A stretch of 64,000 bases of DNA from Xestospongia muta (Eukaryota > Porifera > Demospongiae > Haplosclerida > Petrosiidae): contig OY848919.1 of the NCBI GenBank assembly GCA_963693285.1, forward strand, positions 13,105,639 to 13,169,638. Reading direction: 5' to 3'. Numbering within the stretch: position 1 is the first letter of the stretch; each line of letters opens with the position of its first letter. The translations under genes were made by a program, and so were the position numbers. Below, piece by piece: positions 47,601-58,170 of the stretch. The notes under the pieces were generated by a model. The model saw nothing but the letters and a program-made list of their open reading frames with translations, was not told where the DNA came from and searched no databases.

Positions 47601-50600
47601 ACTACAAGCAGTAGTTTACAAACATTCACTCATATGTCATGTTGTAAAAGTCGCTAACAATTGAAAATTTGATTGGGGGTACACATCTTCATCCTCTCTT
47701 CCATTGGTGGCATGGTAAAGTGGTTAGATCATTCTACAAATTAACACCTTATAGGCAAATATCTGATATTACTAGTGCCTTATTCATTGTAGTAGTAGGT
47801 AGTCAATGTATGTAAATAAACTAATAGACAGACTGTTGTTTATTTTATATGACAATCATAGTTGATATAATACTTTATTGTTCTTAGTTTATTGCTTCTA
47901 TGAGCAATGATCCATGTTAGAAGATGATAAAACAAAAAGTAGACATACTCAATTATAAGCACATAACATTTTATTACACACTATTGTTATGATTTGTTTA
48001 TAATCTCTGACACTAGCAAACACATTTAAATTATGAAAACTGGCACTATATATTATAGACACTTTGTCATCTCGTCTTAATTATAGCTGCTACAAATAAT
48101 CACTTTTGTCTTTGTGATTATGTTAAGAGTGTGTATATAAACTTACAAGAGGTAACTAAACCACAAATAATTACATAATTACATGTACTAATAACAGCAT
48201 TATATACAAATATAGTCATGTATATTTATGACAATATGCTCAACAATGGAAATACTTACTTTGTCAATGGCATCTATACATGCGCCAGAGTTTATTAGCA
48301 AACGAGTTACCTCAGAATAGCCATTATAAGCAGCACAGTGAAGAGGAGTATTCTTTAACTACATGAAGGAGATATTGAATTTATAATCAATTCACTTTAT
48401 AATATATAGCTATACATTTAATGGTATATTATAAAGGTTTGGTAAAATAATTCAATATCTTTTCACTATTGTTGTTGATACTTCATGTATTGTCAGCAGT
48501 ATTTATGATAACTAGCTATTATATGTTTGGAGATTAAAGTGCTTATCCTATTATGTCACATATCATTTATCTATAGGTTTACAATATCGCCTCATATTGC
48601 AATACACGACAGTAAGTTATTTGATAAGTACATACATCATAGAACTTATACTATTGACAAACTATGACTAGTATATATTATATGACTAGTATAACTTTTG
48701 CTTTACAAAGTTTAACGTGCAAAAATTAATATGTTGAAAATTTTAAATAAAAGAGGTGTGTACGAAAACCTATCAAGGAATTCTCTGTAGCTATATGGAG
48801 GATGATAGAAAACCTTTTAAATCAGGCAGTCCATCTGTAGGTTTCAGATATCTCAAAAGAGCCATCTCAAATGTATCTAGTATCTACACTATCTACACTA
48901 TCTACACTTTCAATACCATGATTTAAAATGTCTATTACATACTGTAAATATTCCTAGAGTAAATATTTCAATGTGTAGTTATCTTAATGTGTTTATTTTT
49001 CATACATCATCCAATGTTCAAGCTTTTTATAATGAAACTTTCCTAATCTATATGGTAGTTAGTCTGTGGATCTGTTAACTTTACATGTTTTGCTAGTAAT
49101 CATAAAATGTACAACATACTGGTTTAACCTCTGAATATAAAAGGTCACCCTTGTTACTAAATTACAAACTTAATCTTATTCATTGTCATAATTTCTTAAT
49201 CAAATTATTAGTAGGTTATGAATATTGTTATCATATAAAGTGTGAACCAGTAAATAGATTTGTTTATGTGGCAATCACAGCTAAATGTAACACCTGTAAT
49301 AGGTAATTTAGGAAGGAGTAATGTAGATATGAAATAAAGTTCGGCAAAATTAAATGTCAAATGACTTAATTCTTTTGCCTATTGGCATGCCCTTAATTAA
49401 AATACTGGAGGGAAACATTTTGACAAATGAAGAACATTTTACCAAAGTCATCATTTCCTATATGTTATCACAATCTCTCTAATATTATAATTAATTGTGT
49501 GTACTTCTAAGGGATATAAATTGGCACTGTACTTTTGCAAGCACTATGTCATCTTATGTTAATTATAGCTATTACAATAATCACTTTCATCTGTGTAGTT
49601 ATTGTAGGAGTGTCCACATAATAACTTATAGGAGATGATTAAACCACAAATATCTACATAATTACATGTATTAATAACACTATTACATACAAAATATAGT
49701 CATATATAGTAATAAAAACTTGTTTAAATAATGGAAATACTTACATTGTCAATGGGATCCAGTGATGCACCAGCTTTGATTAGTATATGAGCTGTTTCAG
49801 AATACCCTTTGTAAGCAGCCCAGTGAAGAGGAGTTCTGTTGTCCTACATAAATGATATGTCAATATTAATGATCAATTCACTTTATAATATACAGCTACA
49901 TCTAATGATACACTACAAAGGATAGGTAAAATAATTCGTTCAATATCATTTCACTAATGTGTATAGAGAGGTTAATACTCTATGTGTTGTCAGCAGTAGT
50001 ATTCATAATAACGTTTGTCCTATTATCACACATGTGTTATCTATAGGTTTACAATATAGTCTCATAATACATTACACGACAGTAAGTCATTTGTTAAGTA
50101 CCAAAGTTCCCTGAGTAAGTGCCCATGGGTGCTTACAGTTCATTTGAAATTTGAAAGAGGTGGGTGCTTATACGCGATTTTTCAAAAACGGCTTCTAATA
50201 AGTGCCCACTTATGAATAATTATTATGGGAACCACACGCTGTACTGTCAAGGACAAAAGGAAATGATCCTCCATTGAGTAGGATGGTTTAGAAATGCCTT
50301 GTGAGCTGACCTTTTTAATTCCAAATGGAACAAAAGATAACAAAACTATAATGTCTAAACTCAGAAAATTCTTAGTCTAACTTATTTCTCTTTGCTCAAC
50401 ACGTGATAATAACCACAATAACCACAAATCTAAGAGGATGGGATGGTGTGGGTGCTTGCACGTGGAATTGACATTTTCCTTTAAGGACAAAAATATGTGG
50501 GTGGGTGCTTACATAGAGGTGGGCGCTTGCTCGGGGAACTATGGTACATGTTCCATAGAACTTACATTGCTGACAAGTTATAACTAGTATATATCATATT

Positions 50601-53600
50601 ATACAATGGAGAAATCAATTATCATTTCAATTGAGATATCAGCATTGTTACATATAATGTTGAGATTACTACAAGCAGTAGTTTACAAACATTCACTCAT
50701 ATGTCATGTTGTAAAAGTCGCTAACAATTGAAAATTTGATTGGGGGTACACATCTTCATCCTCTCTTCCATTGGTGGCATGGTAAAGTGGTTAGATCATT
50801 CTACAAATTAACACCTTATAGGCAAATATCTGATATTACTAGTGCCTTATTCATTGTAGTAGTAGGTAGTCAATGTATGTAAATAAACTAATAGACAGAC
50901 TGTTGTTTATTTTATATGACAATCATAGTTGATATAATACTTTATTGTTCTTAGTTTATTGCTTCTATGAGCAATGATCCATGTTAGAAGATGATAAAAC
51001 AAAAAGTAGACATACTCAATTATAAACACATAACATTTTATTACACACTATTGTTATGATTTGTTTATAATCTCTGACACTAGCAAACACATTTAAATTA
51101 TGAAAACTGGCACTATATATTATAGACACTTTGTCATCTTGTCTTAATTATAGCTGCTACAATAATCACTTTTGTCTTTGTGATTATGTTAAGAGTGTGT
51201 ATATAAACTTACAAGAGGTAACTAAACCACAAATAATTACATAATTACATGTACTAATAACAGCATTATATACAAATATAGTCACGTATAGTTATGACAA
51301 CATGCTCAATAATGGAAATACTTACTTCGTCAATGCCATCCAGTGATGCACCAGATTTTATTAGCAAATGAGTTATCTCAGAATAGCCATTATAAGCAGC
51401 ACAGTGAAGAGGAGTATTCTTTAACTACATGAAGGAGATATTGAATTTATAATCAATTCACTTTATAATATATAGCTATACATTTAATGGTATATTATAA
51501 AGGTTTGGTAAAATAATTCAATATCCTTTTACTATTATTGTTGATACTTCATGTATTGTCAGCAGTAGTATTTATGATAACTAGCTATTATATGTTTGGA
51601 GATTAAAGTGTTTATCCTATTATGTCACATATCATTTATCTATAGGTTTACAATATCGCCTCATATTGCAATACACGACAGTAAGTTATTTGATAAGTAC
51701 ATACATCATAGAACTTATACTATTGACAAACTATGACTAGTATATATTATATGACTAGTATAACTTTTGCTTTACAAAGTTTAACGTGCAAAAATTAATA
51801 TGTTGAAAATTTTAAATAAAAGAGGTGTGTACGAAAACCTATCAAGGAATTCTCTGTAGCTATATGGAGGATGATAGAAAACCTTTTAAATCAGGCAGTC
51901 CATCTGTAGGTTTCAGATATCTCAAAAGAGCCATCTCAAATGTATCTAGTATCTACACTATCTACACTATCTACACTTTCAATACCATGATTTAAAATGT
52001 CTATTACATACTGTAAATATTCCTAGAGTAAATATTTCAATGTGTAGTTATCTTAATGTGTTTATTTTTCATACATCATCCAATGTTCAAACTTTTTATA
52101 ATGAAACTTTCCTAATCTATATGGTAGTTAGTCTGTGGATCTGTTAATTTTACATGTTTTGCTAGTAATCATAAAATGTACAACATACTGGTTTAACCTC
52201 TGAATATAAAAGGTCACTCTTGTTATTAAAATTACAAACTTAAGCTTATTCATTGTCATAATTTTCTTAATCAAATTATTAGTAGGTTATGAATATTGTT
52301 ATTATATAAAGTGTGAACCAGCAAATAGATTTGTTTATGTGGCAATCCACAGCTAAATGTAGCACCTGTAATAGGTGACTTTGGAAGGAGATCATATAAA
52401 TACAAAATAAACTTTGGCAAAATTAAATGTCAAATCACTTCTTTTGCTTATTGGTATGCCTTTAATTAAAATACTGGGGGAACATTTTGTCAAATTAAAA
52501 ACATTTTACTAAACTTACCATTTCCTATATGTCACCACAATCTCTCTAATGTTATAATTAATTGTGTGTACTAATTGTTTCTCAAATTTAAATGCTGGAA
52601 TACAATAAACCTAAGGACTCTTTATAATAATAGACCATAGTTAGGTATGTATGTATACAGCTTGTTGATACAATTAGAATCAAGGCTTCTGTTTGATACT
52701 TTTAAAAACTATACTTATCAGAGTTTTATTAGTGTAGATTGTAAGGTTATGAGGACAGTGAGGGAATAAATGTGACATGGCATAAACATATTGTAATAAT
52801 TCCAGAAAATTTATTTTGCAAATGCTATTTTAAAAGTAAATTCATAAAAATATTGTCCTTCAAAGTTTGTGTTATATGATAGATATAGACTGGCTCTGTT
52901 AGAATAATTCAGTAACATTGTTATTAGATCAACAAATGTACACATTATGTCAGTAATATTAACACTTTACTAATATCAGGAGTGTATAATGAGAAAGTAA
53001 AAAGGAAATAAAACTAATTCACCATTGATTAAAATGATACAAGGATTTATGTTACTAAGTTTAGACCACTCAACAACCAAGTAGGTACATGAAAATTGTA
53101 AACAGTCAGAAGTAATTCCTGGTATATATAGACAGACTATGATGATATAGGAAATGTTATTACAAAACACAATAAGACTTACTACTGCTATACAATAGAT
53201 ATAAACTGACAACTATTATGTATTATCTATTATTGTATGATATCATAGGAGTTCAGAGTGTTACTGTAATGTCATACTACATTATAACTCAACCAGCATC
53301 ATACTCTAATGATAATACAGTGTGTTGTCATGTACAAACCCTTCTGTCTGAGGCTATTAATTCATTGTACATCTAAAATCAAGCCTTTACATTTAGGATA
53401 TATATATTTTAATATTCTGTGTTAATAACATACCCCATAAGGATGGTGATAGTTAGGGTCTGCACCTTTCTTAATAGCAGATTGTACATTTTTGAGATCT
53501 CCATCTCTAGCTGCCTCATATAGTTGTTCATTCTATTATAAAGACAACATGTATCATGTAGTGTAGTATAGTGAGTATACAGATCAGCCCTTATAACTAA

Positions 53601-53740
53601 AAGACCATCTTTTAATTTAGAAAGATATTCTGTCTATAAAATAACACTGATATGTGAGTTTAGTTAGTATCACAGTGATATATAGGGATATTGACATAGT
53701 AATAGAAAGATTATAGACTTACTAGTTTATTCAGAGACAT
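41636..53740 (-). CDS. M10: ankyrin repeats - Roc-COR GTPase-like - death domain protein
   Basis: Exons 53723-53740 (MSLNKL), 53598-53633, 53434-53532, 51326-51424, 49745-49843, 48260-48358, 46676-46774, 45043-45226, 42331-44415 and 41653-41931. Five ankyrin exons are exactly 99 nt (33 residues, phase 0), each one repeat (DNRTPLHWAAYKGYSETAHI); a sixth repeat lies in 45043-45226. The 695-codon exon holds a Walker A loop (GAPGTGKSS, about residue 269), a DSGGQAAFLD switch, a weak G4 (GTFFDK for the usual NKxD) and a COR region (IPARWFLFKLELEDLQ, FYHDLTIFLYFPAVLPDVVF). An acidic Ser-rich insert of roughly 120 residues separates G1 from G3. A death domain follows (KWLEIGDLLGVDSDIIEALY, ILQSWLDNEPTPATWDNI). 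Read through, it stops at 41636 (1037 residues). GTACGT at 41652, in phase 1, instead allows splicing to M9 (1994 residues in all). No kinase domain. A nucleotide-switched death-fold scaffold is inferred from the family. Confidence 0.7.
44416..45042. other. M10 intron; no other gene seen
   Basis: AT-rich intron between the last ankyrin exon and the Roc exon. The frame at 44693-44938 has no splice support or domain. Confidence 0.5.
45227..46434. other. M10 intron; nothing else seen
   Basis: AT-rich intron sequence with no open frame, RNA fold or repeat boundary that I can support. Confidence 0.45.
47033..47478. mobile_element. MITE of about 446 bp, first copy
   Basis: The ends ACCAAAGTTCCCTGAGTAAG and, inverted, ACCATAGTTCCCCGAGCAAG match over about 25 bp, with GT/AC at the flanks. 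The interior has further GGGTGCTTAC repeats. No coding capacity. Confidence 0.7.
50100..50545. mobile_element. MITE of about 446 bp, second copy carried by the tandem duplication
   Basis: Near-identical to 47033-47478 and at the same place within the repeat unit, so it was copied with the unit rather than inserted twice. Confidence 0.7.
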
Positions 53741-53824
53741 TTTGAAAAGTGGAGGTCCTTAGCTGGTCACTGCTCCTATATCAGGTGTCTATAGATAATA
53801 TAGGAATTAGTTAGATAGTAGGCA

Positions 53825-53944
53825 GTGTCTATTTGTCCAGAAGGAAATGTATACTTTGTTGTGTATTAAACTGATCCCCACCCCCTAAACCTTAACCTAC
53901 CTTTATACAACAAAGTATACATTTCCTGCCGGACAAATAGACAC
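53825..53944. mobile_element. Palindromic MITE of 120 bp upstream of M10
   Basis: The arms GTGTCTATTTGTCC and GGACAAATAGACAC, then GAAATGTATACTTTGTTG against its complement, are inverted over almost 40 bp around a C-rich centre. It lies 85 bp before the M10 start codon. Confidence 0.75.
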
Positions 53945-53962
53945 TACGTAGATAGTATATCA

Positions 53963-54147
53963 CTACTACATTGGAATGAGAAACTCTACTAACTAAATCA
54001 ACTATAGCCTAATTATAGTAAGATAGAATATACTGTCTGTCTACTAACTAGTAATAGCTACTACATTGGAATGAGGAAACTCTACTAACTAAATCAACTA
54101 TAGCCTAATTGTAGTAAGATAGAGTATACTGTCTGTCTACTAACCAG
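53963..54147. repeat. Two tandem units of about 95 bp
   Basis: The unit starts CTACTACATTGGAATGAG and ends CTGTCTGTCTACTAAC, with a few base differences between the two. It lies in the 5' flank of M10. Confidence 0.7.
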
Positions 54148-55639
54148 TCTACTACTATATGTAACAGATATACACTCATACTGTACACTATATGATATCA
54201 TTGGATACTAATAATATGTAATATTTTAGTAGTAGCATACAATATCAAAAAGTAATACCAATACTAACCTGTTCCCGTCTTCAGGGTGTAACTGCGTTTG
54301 TTTGGTGGTTGTTCATGGCAACTCAGTGCCAACGCCCACTAATTAGTGTGTGGGTGACTTTCTATTTTGATGGTGGGAGGTTTCAACCATGCATCTGTGT
54401 AATTGGAGAAGACAAATATTCATTTTAAGGACTCATTTGACTATATTACTGATTCAATCAGGTCAGTCTTTAGATATAAAATACCAAGTCATTATATTAA
54501 TTTGCAGAGGCAGAGACACCACTCAAAAAGTGGGGTGGCGGCTCAGTAAAAAATTCTTATATGTAGAATTTAAACAATATTTTTTAAAGAAAAAAGGATA
54601 ACTTGAAACACATTTAAAACACACAGTATACATCTTCATAAGTCCAAAAAATTACCAAGTATTTTTTCGTTCACATGTTTAGAAACAAATTCTCATGCAA
54701 TGGAAGGTAAATCTAATCGTCACTCACTACTGAACTGAGTCCTACACTCCAGGTGTTAAATATTATTTTAGTGTAAACTGAAATTGCAGCTGCTCAGACA
54801 GTTCAGACAACACAACACTAAAACTGACTATATCCCACCCACGTATATAATTGTCTTCTTTGCAAAGTGGGGGGCTCAAGCTCCCCTGCCCTCCCAGTAT
54901 CTCTTCTAATGATTTGAATAGTTTTCTCAGTGGCAGTGGTATTACTGACAAACTGATCCAGTAGGCAAACATTGAATACAAGTGTGTTATTGACCTATAA
55001 CGTAGTAAGTTACTTCATCAAATGTAATATCATATATGTGGGTATGTTTATTTAATGTTATTCGAATTCAATTGTATTGTTGTGTTTGACTCTTGAGAGT
55101 GAACACGAGGACGTGGGATAACCCCACATAATTGAACAATATACACAATTAACAAGTAAGAAATTGTTTACCTTCAATAGTGAGTGCTATGTTGATACAT
55201 ATTGTTGATCATAATATTGATAAATTCTAGAATCACTCCACATATAGGGTTTTATCAGATATTACCAGTCATTTGAAATCAATAAAAGCCTAGTTTACAT
55301 AAACCTAGTTCATTCTTTGGTAATAATTTTATTAATGCAGTTGTTATTTGACTGTGACATACAAATTTCGGCAATTTAGCTAGCACCCCATTTTGATTGT
55401 TTAACTTAGTTGTTATGCATTCAGGATTAAAAGGCTTTTCCTAGACCCTAAATCCAAAACCCTAAACTCTTGAATGTTCAATTAACAGTCAGTATTCTCT
55501 CCTGACATCTATAATATACTCTACTGAGTAACCCTTAATAATAATTTCAATTTAAAAGAACACTAACTAACAAAGTTTAGAGAATAGGTCAAAGAAAAAT
55601 ATGCCAAAAAAATTAGACAAAAAATGAAGAAAAAGGAAG
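54148..55639. other. Upstream region of M10; possible 5' exon near 54270-54330, otherwise no gene seen
   Basis: On the minus strand a GC-richer patch (about 54268-54330) ends in AACAG followed by GTTAGT, a plausible donor of an untranslated first exon for M10. It contains a short upstream frame MNNHQTNAVTP. The remainder, including the frames at 54389-54601 and 54763-54981, has no splice sites or domain support. Confidence 0.35.
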
Positions 55640-55868
55640 AATCAGGTAAGTCATTTCCTGCAATGAAACTAGTTTCTACTCTTCTTACTTCAGGAGCAGT
55701 GGCTATAGAAGTGCTATGTGGTGATGGTTAGGTGGTGGGATGTTTAATAACAGTTTCATGATAGACGACTTTCCTGTCCTAGGAGCTCCAGACAACAAGA
55801 ACTTGAGAGTATTTACATCGAATTTGGCCTTCTTTGAGTGCTTTGTGAATTAAACCAGTATAATCTAT
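55640..55868 (-). pseudogene. M11: dead fragment of the M10 Roc exon start
   Basis: The fragment begins YTGLIHKALKEGQIRCKYS as in M10, then is shifted out of frame before the Walker A loop. GCTCCTGGG has become GCTCCTAGG, giving a stop in the shifted frame. The rest of the exon is missing. It is a partial duplicate about 11 kb from the parent. Confidence 0.7.
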
Positions 55869-56056
55869 AAGGCAAAAGAGAGAAAAATTTAATATAACCA
55901 TTGAAATGATACTGTATAATACTAGCTTTTATTTGATATTATTTACATAATTAAGGATTACATCGTCGATTAGAAACAAAGCAAATTATACATGATTGAT
56001 TGATGCACAGATATTATTATTAATGACAAAGCTGTTAAGCTAAGCTAATATACAAG

Positions 56057-56232
56057 TAGTCTAGCAAGCTAGCTCCTCCTACATTTGATAAGGTACTGAG
56101 TGGAAGAGGGTCTAGAAGTGAACTAGGTGTATTGCCTTATTGTAATGGATGGAATGTGTGCCAGTGTCTCATGATCAATTTCCTCCACCCATCAGACTGT
56201 CAAAAAGGAGGAGGGGCTAGCTTGCTAGACTA
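56057..56232. mobile_element. MITE of about 176 bp
   Basis: TAGTCTAGCAAGCTAGC at the left and GCTAGCTTGCTAGACTA at the right are perfect inverted repeats, extended by CTCCTCC / GGAGGAG. The flanks 55869-56056 and 56233-56584 show no gene. Confidence 0.7.
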
Positions 56233-56589
56233 ATACATAAGAGACCAAATGATAATAAACTAGAGACCTATATAAGTAACTCAACAAGATTTATCATAAC
56301 TTGTGTCTTAGGATATGTACAAGGTTAATTGATTGTTAAACATTGGAAAAGATACACATTCCTATCTTTAAATAGCTAGTACTATAGTGCCATGTGAAGC
56401 TTACAGTCTTATATATTTTATTTGAATTTACTAGGTTTCTTTATAAGAAAGTATGATAAATTATAATGTAACTAGCAGTTATATATATAATATATAAATT
56501 AATGCCTTATTAGCAAATGTTATATTTACCACGTAACTCCCCTATCTACTAATATTAACAAATAATATGGTTTAGTTAGAACTTACCAA

Positions 56590-57675
56590 TACTGCTATTA
56601 CCAAGTGATCATAAAATAGACAGCATCTTATTATCAGATTTGATTCCTCTTAACGTCACACAATATTTTAGCCTAGTGGCTGTATCAGGTCTATCACCAA
56701 CAGATACTGTGGCCAATATAGAAAGGCAAGATGGAGGAATTTGAGGAATCTATCTACATCATTCTGATAAATCTGTAATAACATTATACATTATATACAT
56801 CATAAATATACATACCCTTGAAGGAACAACATGAGGAAGAATATTCAATCCATTGAAGGGATACTTTTGTTTTTCATTGAAGACTAATTCAACATAACCA
56901 TCATTATCTTGAAATGTGAAAGAAATATGAGTGTCTTTTTCAACATTAGGTGGAAGACTAGTATTTATATACTATATAATAAGAATCAATACTGGTTATG
57001 ATATATATACATACGTACTCACCTCTAGTAAACTATTATTATGTTTAGCTACTATAAAGTGCACTAGCCATTGTCTGTCACCTTGCTGTTCATATACCAC
57101 TTGAGCTACATACATGATGTCAGGTGATGAAGACATTGGTTGGAATCTGGTTATGTGATCAGAATCTTTCACTAATGTAATCTCTACATAATATCTATAA
57201 TAAAACTAATGTTCACATACAGTATAATATACCTGGAGTAACTTCCTTTGAGAGAGGAACACTTGAAAGTGAATCATGATATTTCTTTAATTCTGAAATA
57301 GTACAAAATAACATTAATTGTTGACTCATAATCACTAAAATCACTTACCAGCCAAATTTTCTTCAATTTGTCTCCCAACAAAACTTACTGGTCCACCAAG
57401 GTCTAAAAGAATGTCAATCAAACATTTACAATGTTGTTGTATCTCCAAATGACTTCTAGACAACATTAACCTAGCTTTGAACTGCTCAAATATATTCTGA
57501 AAATCCGAAACTGGTTAACTCCTCTGAAATAGCTTGTTCAGCAAACGATTTCAAAGTTTTCCCCTGTACTACTGAACTAAGTGTAGCATAGTATGAAGTG
57601 AATACATCAATTACATCTCGTCTGTAGCTTTTAATATTATCAGTCTCAGAAATAGGGTCAATTATTTGCAGCCAT
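56590..57675 (-). pseudogene. M12: decayed SYRR - UPA-like - domain E gene
   Basis: The SYRR exon (about 57357-57675) opens ATGGCTGCAAAT and meets TGA two codons on. A second shift follows near 57510. The linker exon (57236-57294), the region MYVAQVVYEQQGDRQWLVHF (about 57020-57183) and the exon YINTSLPPNVEKDTHISFTF (about 56817-56972) are still open. The domain E exon (about 56590-56765) has a frameshift before PPSC and a TGA. Domain X, ZU5 and coil exons are missing. It is more divergent than the other copies, so an older one. Confidence 0.65.
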
Positions 57676-57767
57676 GGTTAAAAGAAAGGGCGAGTTTCCT
57701 GAACAAAGGCTTTCCAATTTGCGCATGCTCAACAAGCCTATAAATTAGGGTGGAGCTCATTTGCAGG
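57676..57767. promoter_or_regulatory. Promoter copy G (M12 side only)
   Basis: TGCGCATGCTCA at 57720-57731 and GGGTGGAGCTCATTTGCAG remain. The plus-strand exons 1 and 2 are deleted just after it, the break joining TTTGCAG to TTCAGGAAAGGAACATG. Confidence 0.55.
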
Positions 57768-58090
57768 TTCAGGAAAGGAACATGTACTGAATATAACTTT
57801 TATCAGACATTAACAATAATGTTGAATCAAGTACTCAAGTATGTTACATGATCACTTGTTTTATAATTGTCTCTCTCTCTCTCTCCTATCATTGCTGTCT
57901 CTGTTGTAATCCTCATGTTGAAATACAACATCAAGAACTGTTAACTATATATCAATGGTTTTGTCTTAATAGACCATACACATCACAGGTAATAGTTACT
58001 AGTTATATTACTAGTTATTATATCTATAGAAGATCAACAACACTAGTGCTCCAAAACCTCAACTATTTCTGACCACCATCATTCACTAGT
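57768..58090 (+). pseudogene. P7: 5'-deleted cassette gene copy
   Basis: It retains exon 3 (from about 57911) and exon 4 (from about 58039, KINNTSAPKPQLFLTTIIH, then a stop). Exons 1 and 2 are deleted and the exon 3 acceptor reads CTCTGTTG instead of CTCTGTAG. Dead. Confidence 0.65.
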
Positions 58091-58170
58091 ACTAGTAATA
58101 AGAGAGTACAGGATATATTCAGCATAATAGGAAAATACAGTTAATTTAATAAATTGCAGCAATATAATCA

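Larger units (their letters stand above)
46435..52572. repeat. Tandem duplication of about 3,069 bp (46435-49503 and 49504-52572)
   Basis: Each unit starts CTTCTAAGGGATATAAATTG and contains two ankyrin exons (46676 and 48260; 49745 and 51326) with their introns and one MITE. The introns are almost unchanged between units, so the duplication is recent. It added two ankyrin repeats to M10 without disturbing the frame, because the exons are phase 0 and 99 nt long. Confidence 0.9.

Noticed and set aside
54763..54981. Minus-strand frame at 54763-54981 as a gene
   Set aside because: There is no domain, no splice support and no paralog; base composition is that of spacer.
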